In this document: piece by piece, positions 36,971 to 45,652 of the stretch
How the letters are laid out: each line of letters opens with the position of its first letter
Position numbering within the stretch: the stretch's first letter is position 1
NCBI GenBank assembly: GCA_018402455.1
Contig: JAGYIG010000019.1
Location: 1 to 60,765, forward strand
Reading direction: 5' to 3'
DNA length: 60,765 nt
Source: Opitutaceae bacterium
GTDB taxonomy: Bacteria > Verrucomicrobiota > Verrucomicrobiia > Opitutales > Opitutaceae
The notes under the pieces: generated by a model
The model's database searches: none
What the model was told of the DNA's origin: nothing
Seen by the model: the letters and a program-made list of their open reading frames with translations, nothing else
Position numbers and translations under genes: made by a program

Positions 36971-37434
36971 GCAAGTTCCTCATCGGGGATGGCATGCCAG
37001 TTCCCGCGCAGGGTCTCACCGAAGGCCTTGACCTCCTCGGTGTTCGGGGTGCCCTGGCGCAGGGGTTTGAAGGTCCGCAACAGGTGGATGAACGGCGTAA
37101 TCAGGAAGCGGCGTTTCTTGCTCGCGGGGTTGGTCTGAACTTGCACGAGGACCTCGGTGGTGACGGACCAGCTGATCGAACCCGTGGGTTCATAGAGTTG
37201 ACCTGGTCGCGGCTTGAACACCGCGTGGGGACCTGCGCCCGCCTGCAGCCAAATTGGTTCCCCAAACTCCACGTTTTTGTCCTTCAACAGATCGGTCCGA
37301 CTTTGATTCCAAGGCACCGTGACCGGAACCGCGACCTCCATGCGAACGGAGTTACCCGGGTTATCGGGATTGTAAGTCGTGTATTTGTCCGTGGTGCGGG
37401 ACTGGTAGGTTTGGGGGCCGGAGAGAGTGGGCAT
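36967..37434 (-). CDS. Hypothetical protein
   Basis: 155 residues with no signal peptide, membrane segment or recognised motif. The sequence is rich in Thr, Pro, Asn and beta-type stretches (RMEVAVPVTVPWNQSR, SISWSVTTEVLVQVQ), with a basic cluster ASKKRRFL. Stop codons of this gene and the convergent sulfatase share bases (CTAA at 36967-36970). It precedes tsaD on the same strand by about 37 bp in gene order. Coding status is supported by compact packing and sensible composition; function unknown. Confidence 0.6.
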   Translation of the reverse strand: MPTLSGPQTYQSRTTDKYTTYNPDNPGNSVRMEVAVPVTVPWNQSRTDLLKDKNVEFGEPIWLQAGAGPHAVFKPRPGQLYEPTGSISWSVTTEVLVQVQTNPASKKRRFLITPFIHLLRTFKPLRQGTPNTEEVKAFGETLRGNWHAIPDEELA

Positions 37435-37471
37435 GCAACACTCTGGGCCGCCTTGTCAGGCTAAGCCAACA

Positions 37472-38506
37472 TCAAGCTTTGGCGAGGTCCGCCCCCGGTG
37501 CGATCTCCAGAGCCGAGGCGGACGTGGCCCGGGCAGCCGGGTCGACCCACGCCGCGAAGGCAATCATACCGGCGTTGTCGCCGGTATGACGGGGGGCGGC
37601 GGCGAGAAACGGCAGGTGGCCACGGTCGGCCACCGTCGCCATGGCCTCCCGGAGCGCCCGGTTGTTGGCCACGCCCCCCGAAAGACCGACGCTGTGGTAG
37701 GCCTCGCGCTTGAGCGCGAGCTTGGTCTTGCGCACCAGCGCATCGATCACCGCTTGTTGGTAGCTGGCACACAAATCGGGCTTGGTGGATTCAATCTGAT
37801 CGGGGGTCATTTTTTCGAGCTGGTAACGCAGGGCCGTCTTCAGCCCGGAGAAACTAAAATCCAGTTCCGCCTTGTTACCGATGCCCCGGGGGAAATCATA
37901 CGCGGAGGCATCTCCGCGCGCCGCCAACTTTTCCACCAGCGGGCCGCCCGGGTAGGACATGCCCAGCAGTTTGGCTCCCTTGTCCAGGGCTTCCCCCGCG
38001 GCGTCATCCCGCGTGGAAGAGAGCACGGTGATGTGTTTGGCGCGATCCAGGCGGAACAACAGGGTGTTACCGCCGGAAACGATCAGTCCTAGGTGCGGCA
38101 GCAGTTCGGCCCACTTCTGCGGGAACTGCGGCGGATCGCCGGCGTGAACCCCAATGAACGGCGAGAACGCGTGCCCCCGCAGGTGATTCACCCCCAGCAG
38201 TTCGGTCGACAGCGCCACGGCCGCCGCCTTCGCGGCGGCGACCCCGATGGCTAGACACCCCGCCAGCCCGGGGCCGCAGGTCACCGCCACCTGTTTCACC
38301 TTGGCCAAGTCATGCTCCGCTTTCACCTGCGCAATCATCGGACCCAGCGTCCGCAGGTGCTCGCGTGTCGCGATATCCGGCACCACCCCACCATAAACTT
38401 CGTGCAAGGCCATCTGGCTGTGCACCCACTCCCCCACCAGACCAAGTCGCGGGTCAAACAAGGCCATCGCACTTTCGTCACAGGAACTTTCGATGGCCAG
38501 AATCAC
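37472..38506 (-). CDS. tsaD: tRNA N6-adenosine threonylcarbamoyltransferase
   Basis: Transfers threonylcarbamoyl to A37 of ANN-decoding tRNAs together with TsaB/TsaE. 344 residues. ASKHA-fold landmarks: AIESSCDESAMALFD, the metal motif H-x3-H at His108/His112 (VNHLRGH), VSGGNTLLF and GGVANNRALRE. Normal length. Its start overlaps the stop of the upstream protease gene by four bases, so the pair is translationally coupled. Confidence 0.95.
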   Translation of the reverse strand: MILAIESSCDESAMALFDPRLGLVGEWVHSQMALHEVYGGVVPDIATREHLRTLGPMIAQVKAEHDLAKVKQVAVTCGPGLAGCLAIGVAAAKAAAVALSTELLGVNHLRGHAFSPFIGVHAGDPPQFPQKWAELLPHLGLIVSGGNTLLFRLDRAKHITVLSSTRDDAAGEALDKGAKLLGMSYPGGPLVEKLAARGDASAYDFPRGIGNKAELDFSFSGLKTALRYQLEKMTPDQIESTKPDLCASYQQAVIDALVRKTKLALKREAYHSVGLSGGVANNRALREAMATVADRGHLPFLAAAPRHTGDNAGMIAFAAWVDPAARATSASALEIAPGADLAKA

Positions 38507-39768
38507 GGTGCAGCTTCCTCCGACAGGACTTTTTGCAAGTGAGCGATGGCCGCCGCGAGTTGACCATCTTCGACCGGGGCAAAACCGAACCGCTGTTCGA
38601 ATTCGACCGGATCGTTCAGATCGGGGCGGTTGCGTTGCAAAGCCACGTTCAAATCATCCTCCGGGCTCATGACGATTTCCATATCCGGGGTGACTCCGAC
38701 CTCATGAATGATCGCCCCGCTGGGCGTGTAGTAGCGCGCCGTGGTCAACCGGATGGCCTCCCCCTCCCGCAATGGCAGCAAGGTCTGGACCGACCCCTTG
38801 CCAAAGGACTGCTCGCCCACGATCCACGCCCGGTTCGTGTCCTTGAGTGCACCGGCCAGAATTTCCGCCGCGCTGGCCGAGCCACTATTGATCAGCACCA
38901 CGATGGGCAGATCCCACGTCGGTCCTCGGAATGAGGAGCGGTATTCCTCCCGATCGACCGGTCGGCGGCCTTCGGTGTAGACCATCAGCTCACCCGCGGG
39001 GAAAAAGGGCTCCAGCACGTCGGCCGCCACCTGGAGCAGTCCTCCGGGATTATTCCGCACGTCGATGATCAATCCCCGCATGCCCTCCGCTTGCAGCTGT
39101 TGGAAGGCCGCCGCGGTCTCACCGGCCGTCGGCTCAGAAAATTGGGTGATGCGCACGTAGCCAATGCCCGGCTTGAGCATCACCGCTTCCGGGACGCTTT
39201 CCACCTTGATGATCTCCCGCACAATGGAGACTTCGATCGGATCCTCCTGCTCCGCCCGTCCAAAAGTCACCTCCACCGCGGTGCCCGGCAACCCCCGCAT
39301 GCGGTCGACGACTTCATTGATGGATTTGCCCACCATCGACTTTCCATCAACCGCCAAAACCCGATCACCACGCAGAATCCCGGCCCGCTCTCCCGGCGAA
39401 TCGGCAATGGGGGCGATGACCACCACGTAGCCGTCACGGTATTCGATCTGAATCCCGATGCCGCCAAACTTACTGTCCAAATCCTCGCGCAAGTGTTCGT
39501 AGTCCGCCGCCCGCAGAAAACCGGAATGCGGGTCCAAGCTGTGCAACATCCCCCGCAGTGCGGCGCGCGTCATTTCCGCAGGCTGAACCTGGTCCGGATC
39601 GACGTAACGCTCCTGCACCAACTCCATCACCTGCCGGTAGTAGCGCGACGCCTGTCCCGCTTCCCGGTCACCGAGGATTCCCACCGTTTCCGCGAAATAA
39701 AGTAGCCCCATCGCCAGAAAACTGCCGACGAGCATGCCGGTGGAGAGAGTCAGAATGCGTTTGAGCAC
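38503..39768 (-). CDS. ctpA: S41-family carboxyl-terminal processing protease
   Basis: Periplasmic serine protease cutting near C-termini of exported proteins. 421 residues: N-terminal membrane anchor (LTLSTGMLVGSFLAMGLLYF), a PDZ domain with FGGIGIQIEYRDG and LRGDRVLAVDG, then the catalytic core GLIIDVRNNPGGLL, Ser299 in NSGSASAAEI and Lys324 in GEQSFGKGSVQ, spaced as in the Ser/Lys dyad of D1-processing protease. GTG start, 33 bp from the divergent MidA-like gene. Confidence 0.92.
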   Translation of the reverse strand: MLKRILTLSTGMLVGSFLAMGLLYFAETVGILGDREAGQASRYYRQVMELVQERYVDPDQVQPAEMTRAALRGMLHSLDPHSGFLRAADYEHLREDLDSKFGGIGIQIEYRDGYVVVIAPIADSPGERAGILRGDRVLAVDGKSMVGKSINEVVDRMRGLPGTAVEVTFGRAEQEDPIEVSIVREIIKVESVPEAVMLKPGIGYVRITQFSEPTAGETAAAFQQLQAEGMRGLIIDVRNNPGGLLQVAADVLEPFFPAGELMVYTEGRRPVDREEYRSSFRGPTWDLPIVVLINSGSASAAEILAGALKDTNRAWIVGEQSFGKGSVQTLLPLREGEAIRLTTARYYTPSGAIIHEVGVTPDMEIVMSPEDDLNVALQRNRPDLNDPVEFEQRFGFAPVEDGQLAAAIAHLQKVLSEEAAP

Positions 39769-39801
39769 ATCGGGACTGTGCCCAATGCATCGCAGTTGTA
39801 A

Positions 39802-40797
39802 ATGGGTTCATCCACGTCTTATCCAATCTCTCCCGCCCAACGCGCGGCGCTCGCGGCAATCGCCGCGGAGGACGGGTTTATCCGGTTTGATCAGTTCATG
39901 GCGCTCGCCCTCTATCAGCCGGAGGAAGGCTACTACCGCCGCCAGCGGACTCGGGTGGGCCGGACGGCATCCGCCGATTTTTTCACGGCCTCGTCACTGG
40001 GCCCCGTGTTTGGCGAGCTGGTGGTCGCGAGCTGCGTCACCCTTTTGCGGGGTCGGGATCCGTCTCGGTTCACATTTTACGAATATGGGGCCGAGAACGG
40101 TCAGGGGGTGCTCGAGGGGGTGGAGCATCCCTTCGGCGAGCAGCGGATCATCGGCATCGACGACCCGGGGACGATCGACGGTTGCGCAATTGTTTTCTCC
40201 AACGAGCTGTTCGACGCCCAACCGTGCCGCCGCTTCCGACGATCTGAAACCGGTTGGCAGGAATGCGGCGTGATCCTGACTGCTGCGGGGGTGGCCGCTC
40301 ACGAACGTTTGGTTTCCTCGCTCCGCTTCGAACTGCCTCCCACCGCCCCGTTGGGCTACCACCTTGATTGGCCGGTCGGTGCCACGGCGCTGGCTACCAG
40401 GATCGCGCAACAGCCTTGGATGGGGCTGTTTATGGCGTTCGATTACGGCAAATCCTGGCAGGAGTTAACCACCGAGGTTCCACAGGGGACGGTGCGAGCC
40501 TACCACCGCCATCGCCAAAAAACTGACTTGCTCGAAGCCATGGGAGAGCAGGACCTGACCAGCCACATTTGCTGGGATCACCTCACCGAGGTGCTGCGCC
40601 AACACCGCTTCGAGACGGATCCCATTCTCTCGCAGGAGGCGTTTTTGGTTAAACATGCGGCCCCCAAACTGGCGGAAATCATGGCCGCCGAATCGCGACA
40701 ACTCAGTGCCCGAAAAGCGGGACTTATGCAACTGCTTCACCCCTCGGCCCTTGGTCAAAAATTTCAAGTTGCCGCAGCCTGGCGCGAGGAATCGTAA
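39802..40797 (+). CDS. MidA/NDUFAF7-like SAM-dependent methyltransferase
   Basis: 331 residues of the DUF185 family, whose mitochondrial member methylates a complex I subunit. Family landmarks are FDQFMALALYQPEEGYY, DFFTASSLGPVFGELV, SNELFDAQPCRRF and a C-terminal FLVKHAAPKL-like region. The SAM loop, normally E-L/I-G-x-G-x-G, is altered to EYGAENGQG, so SAM binding is uncertain. Divergent from ctpA with only 33 bp between starts. Confidence 0.75.
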   Translation: MGSSTSYPISPAQRAALAAIAAEDGFIRFDQFMALALYQPEEGYYRRQRTRVGRTASADFFTASSLGPVFGELVVASCVTLLRGRDPSRFTFYEYGAENGQGVLEGVEHPFGEQRIIGIDDPGTIDGCAIVFSNELFDAQPCRRFRRSETGWQECGVILTAAGVAAHERLVSSLRFELPPTAPLGYHLDWPVGATALATRIAQQPWMGLFMAFDYGKSWQELTTEVPQGTVRAYHRHRQKTDLLEAMGEQDLTSHICWDHLTEVLRQHRFETDPILSQEAFLVKHAAPKLAEIMAAESRQLSARKAGLMQLLHPSALGQKFQVAAAWREES

Positions 40798-40860
40798 AAA
40801 TGCCCTTGCCCCTCCGGCGCCCGAACCCTTAATTCCCGTCCTTTTAACTCAAGGAAAGCC

Positions 40861-41091
40861 ATGTCCCGAATTTGTGCCATCACTGGAAAACGCCCGACCA
40901 CGGGAAGTATCATTCACCGCAAGGGTGTCGCCAAGAAGAGCGGCGGTATTGGCACGCACGTGACCAAGACCACCAAGCGTCGCTTCAAGCCCAACTTGCA
41001 ACGTGTCCGCGTGAAGCTGCCCAACGGCTCCATCAAGCGGGTGTGGGTTGCGGTCAAGGCCCTCAAGGCCGGTCTCGTCGAGAAGGTCTGA
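40861..41091 (+). CDS. rpmB: 50S ribosomal protein L28
   Basis: 76-residue ribosomal protein with the usual opening SRICAITGKRPTTGS, HVTKTTKRRFKPNLQ and VRVKLPNGS. Preceded by AAGGA seven bases before the ATG. Not paired with rpmG here. Followed by a strong terminator. Confidence 0.96.
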   Translation: MSRICAITGKRPTTGSIIHRKGVAKKSGGIGTHVTKTTKRRFKPNLQRVRVKLPNGSIKRVWVAVKALKAGLVEKV

Positions 41092-41121
41092 CCTCGCCGC
41101 CCTCGCCTGCCCTGCCCGATC

Positions 41122-41152
41122 AAACCGCCTCCCTGGGAGGCGGTTTTGTTTT
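41122..41152 (+). terminator. Rho-independent terminator of rpmB
   Basis: CCGCCTCCC pairs with GGGAGGCGG around a tight loop (arms 41125-41133 and 41135-41143), extended by AAA/TTT, then TTTTGTTTT. Confidence 0.85.
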
Positions 41153-41223
41153 GGAGGCACGCCGACGCGTTTACGCACCTATGCGTATGGTCCACCGAGG
41201 CATGGGGGGACTAAAGTGGTTTG

Positions 41224-41796
41224 ATGGCCCAAGCCGTTGAACTCTCCACTCCCTACCATTGCCTGCTCTACCAAAATCGGCGCGGTCGACCCATCCGAAC
41301 CTTGGCCCGGGTCGGTTTGGCGATCGCCAGCTCGGTGCTGCTCTCTCTCGGCTGGGCCTGCTGGCGTCACGCCGGAGGGGGTGAGTTAGCGACGATTTCG
41401 GGGACGGGGCTGACCGTTTTGGCGATGGTGGGCCTTATGGCCCTGATTTTCGCTTGGAGTTCATGGCGGCTCGGACAGCACTACGTGCTCCACTTTGAGG
41501 TATGGCCCCGCAGCCATTTGGCCATTTTAAGAACCGCCGGGATTTGGGAAGAGCGCGTCCAACTGATTCCTTGGGCGGAATTGCAAGCCAGTCACGTTCC
41601 GGATCCGACGGGTAAGGAAAACGCTGATGCTTGGATCCGGGTGCGTCTCACCTCGGGCCGGGTGCTCATTTTCGACCATCAAAACGGCGTCGCGCCCCAA
41701 AGCTGGGCGGCCCTGAACCGATTCCTGCAAAAACGCAGCCTGCCGGTCACAGGGCTGGACCGACTGGAAGCGGCATCGATGCCCTCTTCTACTTAA
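41224..41796 (+). CDS. Hypothetical membrane protein, two transmembrane segments
   Basis: 190 residues from ATG 41224. Two membrane helices at about 27-47 (ARVGLAIASSVLLSLGWA) and 60-80 (TGLTVLAMVGLMALIFAW), then a cytoplasmic-looking beta-rich part (IWEERVQLIPWAELQ, RVRLTSGRVLIFDHQ) resembling PH-like membrane domains. No catalytic motif. It follows the rpmB terminator, so it has its own promoter. Function unknown. Confidence 0.65.
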   Translation: MAQAVELSTPYHCLLYQNRRGRPIRTLARVGLAIASSVLLSLGWACWRHAGGGELATISGTGLTVLAMVGLMALIFAWSSWRLGQHYVLHFEVWPRSHLAILRTAGIWEERVQLIPWAELQASHVPDPTGKENADAWIRVRLTSGRVLIFDHQNGVAPQSWAALNRFLQKRSLPVTGLDRLEAASMPSST

Positions 41797-41823
41797 ACGC
41801 CCGGGGCGGACGACGGACGAAAC

Positions 41824-43077
41824 TCAAATCCGACGGAATACGACCGCCGCATTCTGTCCGCCAAATCCGAGGTTGTTGCTCAGCACGAGGTTAACCGAGG
41901 CGGACCGAGCTACGTTGGCCACATAATCCAAGTCACACTCCGGATCCGGATCGTGCAGATTAATCGTCGGAGGCACGACTTGGTCCTGCATCGCCTTGAG
42001 GCAGGCAACACTTTCGATCCCTCCGGCGGCACCCAGTAGGTGGCCGGTCATCGACTTGGTGGATGAGACAGGCAGCTTGGCCGCATGGTCACCAAAGAGC
42101 CGCTTGATGGCCATGGTCTCGAACTTGTCATTGTAGGGAGTCGAGGTGCCGTGGGCATTGATGTAGTCCACGTCGTCGATCGCGGCTTCAGCGCCCCGGA
42201 GCGCCCGTTTCATGGCCATGCCCAGCCCTTTGCCCTCCGGGTCCGGCATCGTGATGTGGTAAGCATCCGCCGTGGCGGCGTATCCGGCAACCTCACCGTA
42301 GATTTTTGCGCCCCGCGCCTTGGCGTGGTCCAGAGCTTCGAGCACCAACACCCCGGCCCCTTCCCCCATGACAAATCCGTCCCGGCCCATCGAGAAGGGC
42401 CGGCTGGCGGTCTGGGGATCGTCGTTGCGCGTGCTCATGGCCTTCATGGAACAGAAACTTGCGTAGGCAAAGGGGGTGATGGCCGCTTCCGCGCCGCCGG
42501 CGATCATCACCCGGGCATCGCCTCGCCTGATCATGTGCATGGCTTCGCCGATGGCATGAGTCGCGGTCGCACAGGCGGAAACCACCCCAAAATTAGGGCC
42601 CCGCACCCCATAGTGGATGGCCACCATTCCGGAACAAATATTACCAATCAGGGCGGGAATCGTGAAGGGGCTGACCTTGCGCGGCCCGCCTTCGACCAAT
42701 CGGCGCAGTTGTTGTTCGTAGGTCAACATGCCCCCGATCCCCGAACCGACGAGCACCCCGATCTCATCCGGATCCTCCCGATCCATTTCCAAACCGGAAT
42801 CCACCACCGCCTGAATGGAGGCCACGTAACCAAAATGGGTGTAGCGGTCGTTGCGGCGAGCCTCCTTGGGGTCCATGTGCTCTTCCACTTTCCAGTCCCG
42901 CACCTCGGCACCAATCTGGCAGGCGAACGGCTCGGGATCAAAGAGTTCAACCCGGTCGATGCCGGGCTTACCTGCCTTAAGGCTGGACCAGAAGGCATCA
43001 GGATCGTGGCCCAAGCCGTGAATGGCTCCCAGTCCGGTGACCACGACACGTTGAGAATCAGGCAAGGAAAGTGACAT
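41824..43077 (-). CDS. fabF: 3-oxoacyl-ACP synthase II
   Basis: Condenses malonyl-ACP with acyl-ACP in fatty-acid elongation. 417 residues. Catalytic triad: Cys169 in GVVSACATATHAIG, one His in INAHGTSTPYND and the second in KSMTGHLLGAAGG. VITGLG-type N-terminus VVVTGLGAIHGLG. Follows fabG and acpP on the same strand; a terminator-like hairpin lies between acpP and fabF. Confidence 0.96.
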   Translation of the reverse strand: MSLSLPDSQRVVVTGLGAIHGLGHDPDAFWSSLKAGKPGIDRVELFDPEPFACQIGAEVRDWKVEEHMDPKEARRNDRYTHFGYVASIQAVVDSGLEMDREDPDEIGVLVGSGIGGMLTYEQQLRRLVEGGPRKVSPFTIPALIGNICSGMVAIHYGVRGPNFGVVSACATATHAIGEAMHMIRRGDARVMIAGGAEAAITPFAYASFCSMKAMSTRNDDPQTASRPFSMGRDGFVMGEGAGVLVLEALDHAKARGAKIYGEVAGYAATADAYHITMPDPEGKGLGMAMKRALRGAEAAIDDVDYINAHGTSTPYNDKFETMAIKRLFGDHAAKLPVSSTKSMTGHLLGAAGGIESVACLKAMQDQVVPPTINLHDPDPECDLDYVANVARSASVNLVLSNNLGFGGQNAAVVFRRI

Positions 43078-43103
43078 CGTAAGTAACAGTCTGAAAATGA
43101 AAT

Positions 43104-43152
43104 AAAAAAAGGCGCCCTACCTTCAGGCCCTTACGAGACCGGGTAGAACGCC
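43104..43152 (-). terminator. Terminator/attenuator between acpP and fabF
   Basis: On the minus strand an 11-bp stem (arms 43142-43152 and 43111-43121, with two G-U pairs) is followed by seven Ts (43110-43104). It ends just before the fabF start, so some acpP transcripts would stop and some read on into fabF. Confidence 0.7.
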
Positions 43153-43174
43153 CTTAAAGATACCTGCGGGGAGC

Positions 43175-43435
43175 TCAGCTGCCGGCTTTACCCTTAATGT
43201 ATTCGGTGACCTGACCAACGGTCTGAAGCTTCTCGGCGTCAGATTCCGGGATCTCGCCCTGAATCTCCTCCTTGAACTCTTCTTCGAAGGCCATGATGAG
43301 CTCGACGGTGTCGAGCGAATCGGCGCCGAGGTCATCGAGGAACGACGCCTCAGGCGTAATTTGTTCCTCGTTCACATTGAGTTGGTTAACGATGATTTCT
43401 TTAACCCGTTGATCGATGGTTTTTTGGTCGGACAT
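43175..43435 (-). CDS. acpP: Acyl carrier protein
   Basis: Carries growing acyl chains on a phosphopantetheine arm. 86 residues, acidic, with the attachment Ser40 in [20 protein letters not shown]. Between fabG (29 bp upstream) and fabF. CoaD and this gene lie in the same window but 29 kb apart. Confidence 0.97.
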   Translation of the reverse strand: MSDQKTIDQRVKEIIVNQLNVNEEQITPEASFLDDLGADSLDTVELIMAFEEEFKEEIQGEIPESDAEKLQTVGQVTEYIKGKAGS

Positions 43436-43464
43436 GTGGAGATTCTACTAAGGTTGAGGAGGCT

Positions 43465-44205
43465 TCACATCGCCATACCGCCGTCAACGGTAAAAACCTG
43501 CCCGGTGATATACGATGCTTCTTCGCTGCAGAGGAAAGAAGTGGCGTGAGCGATATCGGCGGGCTGGCCAAATCGGCGCATGGGGATGAAATCAGTGACG
43601 CCTTTCTGCACCTCCTCCGGCAAATCAGCGGTCATATCGGTCTGAATGAACCCCGGGGCCACCACGTTGACGGTGACGTTGCGGCGGGCGAATTCCTTGG
43701 CGGTTGTTTTCGAAAATCCGATCAAACCTGCTTTGGCTGCGGAGTAGTTCGCCTGACCGGCGTTGCCCATGATGCCGGAGACGGAGGAAATATTCACAAT
43801 GCGACCCCAGCGGTTGCGGCACATCGGCCAACCCACGGCCTTGGTCCAGAAAAAGGCACTAGAGAGGTTCGTCTGAATCACGGCATTCCAATCTGCTTCG
43901 GACATGCGGGCGAGCAACCCATCCCGGGTGATCCCGGCGTTGTTGATCAGGATATCGATGGGACCAAACTCCTGGATCAGTTCGGCGGCGACCGTCTCCA
44001 CCGCCTTGGCGTCCGAGACATCCACGGCCCGGGCGACCGCGGTGCCCCCGGCCGCGGTAATGGCTTCGGCGACGGCGCCGCAACTCGCGGGATTCTTGGA
44101 TACACAAATCAACTTAACCCCCTGACGGGCCAAATCTTCGGCAATGGCTTTGCCAATGCCCCGGCCCGCGCCGGTCACCAATGCAGTGCGGTCATTAAAT
44201 GTCAT
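43465..44205 (-). CDS. fabG: 3-oxoacyl-ACP reductase
   Basis: NADPH-dependent reduction of 3-oxoacyl-ACP. 246 residues, short-chain dehydrogenase: cofactor loop TGAGRGIGKAIA, NNAGITRDGLLARM, and the catalytic set Ser141, Tyr154, Lys158 (NISSVSG, GQANYSAAKAGL). The C-terminus ITGQVFTVDGGMAM is canonical. First gene of the fabG-acpP-fabF unit; fabD and fabH are not in the window. Confidence 0.95.
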   Translation of the reverse strand: MTFNDRTALVTGAGRGIGKAIAEDLARQGVKLICVSKNPASCGAVAEAITAAGGTAVARAVDVSDAKAVETVAAELIQEFGPIDILINNAGITRDGLLARMSEADWNAVIQTNLSSAFFWTKAVGWPMCRNRWGRIVNISSVSGIMGNAGQANYSAAKAGLIGFSKTTAKEFARRNVTVNVVAPGFIQTDMTADLPEEVQKGVTDFIPMRRFGQPADIAHATSFLCSEEASYITGQVFTVDGGMAM

Positions 44206-44280
44206 GGGCTACAGCGAGACGGGAAAGCCGACGGGGGGAAAGCGAAAACCAACGCGCGCGTGAAGGCCGGGGCACGTCCT

Positions 44281-45246
44281 CTAGCCCCCGGAATGAGACG
44301 GCTCATCCTCCGCCGGTGAAAAAGGCGGGGATTGCCAGGCAACCGCATAATCCCGCCCGGCCACCGGCGGGTTTCCGCCCGGGCCATACCCCACCAAGTC
44401 GCTGTACGCGGCCAACGCGACAAACTCCGGATGGATGACGCCCGCATCCACGGTGAACTTCAGAAAGCCGAGGGTGTCGTCACCGTCCGCCCAGCGGTCC
44501 CCCCACTGCGGAAACGCCGTGGCGGGGGCCAAGTGAAGGTGCACTCCGTCCACCTGAAGATGACGGCGGCAGTGGATGTGACCGCTGATCACATGATTGC
44601 CGCCCGTGCGTTTGATCACGTCCCAAAGGTAAAAGCGGTCGGCCTGGTTGAGGCCAAAATACCAAGGCACCCGATCCACCGCGTGGTCAAAATCGGGTTC
44701 CTCCATCCGGTCGGCAAACAGAGCCGGATGAATCATCCAGACATGGTTTGCGCACGCGGGGTCGGGTTCCAATCGATCGAGCCAGCTGCGCAACTCGGCC
44801 TCGGCGGGAAGTCCGCTCCCGAGTTTGAACGCATCGATCCCCGTGAAACGGACGCGGTTGATTCCTGCGCCCCGCACCACCGACCACTCGCTGGGGCCGA
44901 ATACCGCAGCATAGCGGCGCAGGTAGGCCGAATTGATCGCGACGGAGGAGTCGGGCGACCACTTGTTGCCCACCTCGTGATTGCCCGGAATCACCAGACA
45001 CTCGGACCCCAAGGCGGCGAGATCGTCGCGGATGCCCGTCAATTCCTCCCGGTGCGTCGCGCCGTCCCGGGTGAGGTCGCCCCCCACGAGCACCAACGGG
45101 GGATTGAGCTCCTGGATTTGCCGCCGGGCGGTCCGCCAATGCTCGTTCCACGCCGGTTGAAACCGGTAGGAGCGTGGTGAGCCCACGTGGACATCCGAAA
45201 CATGAACAAACGCCCAGGGCGGCGTTTTATTTTCAGTAATATTCAT
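44281..45246 (-). CDS. Calcineurin-like metallophosphoesterase
   Basis: 321 residues with all metal motifs: D-x-H in VHVSDVHVG, GGDLT, GNHE and SGHIHC, plus a HP in WMIHPALF. Two-metal phosphodiesterase or phosphatase; relatives include cAMP phosphodiesterases and UDP-sugar hydrolases, substrate undetermined. No signal peptide, so cytoplasmic. It ends 75 bp upstream of the fabG start in gene order but with its own stop; co-transcription is possible. Confidence 0.85.
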   Translation of the reverse strand: MNITENKTPPWAFVHVSDVHVGSPRSYRFQPAWNEHWRTARRQIQELNPPLVLVGGDLTRDGATHREELTGIRDDLAALGSECLVIPGNHEVGNKWSPDSSVAINSAYLRRYAAVFGPSEWSVVRGAGINRVRFTGIDAFKLGSGLPAEAELRSWLDRLEPDPACANHVWMIHPALFADRMEEPDFDHAVDRVPWYFGLNQADRFYLWDVIKRTGGNHVISGHIHCRRHLQVDGVHLHLAPATAFPQWGDRWADGDDTLGFLKFTVDAGVIHPEFVALAAYSDLVGYGPGGNPPVAGRDYAVAWQSPPFSPAEDEPSHSGG

Positions 45247-45652
45247 GCGGCAATCTGGGTCCGATTGGTTTTCTTTGGCAACGCAACGATAGCGTCTCGT
45301 CCTTTAATCGCGAGACGCAATCTCTCCACCCTCCGCATCCGAGCTATCTCATTTCCAATTAAACACCGCCGACAAACAATTCGTCGGCCGAGCCGTCGCC
45401 GGCTCGGCCGACGCGTTCACCTCCGCGGCTTTGGCCGCGAGTTTGTTTTTTTTGGCCTCTTTTTTTCGCAACTCGGGCAATTGATCCCCCGAATCCCACG
45501 CGAACATCACGCCGGGACGGGGTTTAAAAAAATCCATGCGGATTTTTGGTCTCGAAGCCCATTTCGTCCAACACCACCCGTAGTTTTCTCGACTCAACTC
45601 ACCCGCGGCCGAAACGTCCAACGTCTCCCTCCCTCACCCTGTTATCATCCTT
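45247..45652. other. 406-bp gap upstream of sodium:solute symporter gene
   Basis: Holds two hairpins and two T-runs described separately. A minus-strand frame (45349-45621, 90 codons) crosses it; its only distinctive feature is a Lys/Ala-rich segment, and no family resemblance is seen. Confidence 0.5.
45382..45466 (+). promoter_or_regulatory. Hairpin pair with T-runs, possible leader attenuator
   Basis: First stem: CGTCGGCCGAGCC (45382-45394) with its exact complement (45401-45413), six-base loop. Second stem: CGCGGC (45424-45429), loop TTTG, GCCGCG (45434-45439), followed by eight Ts at 45446-45453 and seven more at 45460-45466. Read on the plus strand the second has intrinsic-terminator form, about 190 bp ahead of the symporter gene, with no plus-strand gene upstream. 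Confidence 0.45.

Noticed and set aside
45349..45621. A 90-codon minus-strand frame with a Lys/Ala-rich segment
   Set aside because: Not listed as a gene: no homology, no ribosome site seen, and it coincides with hairpins. It cannot be fully excluded and is discussed with the leader finding.
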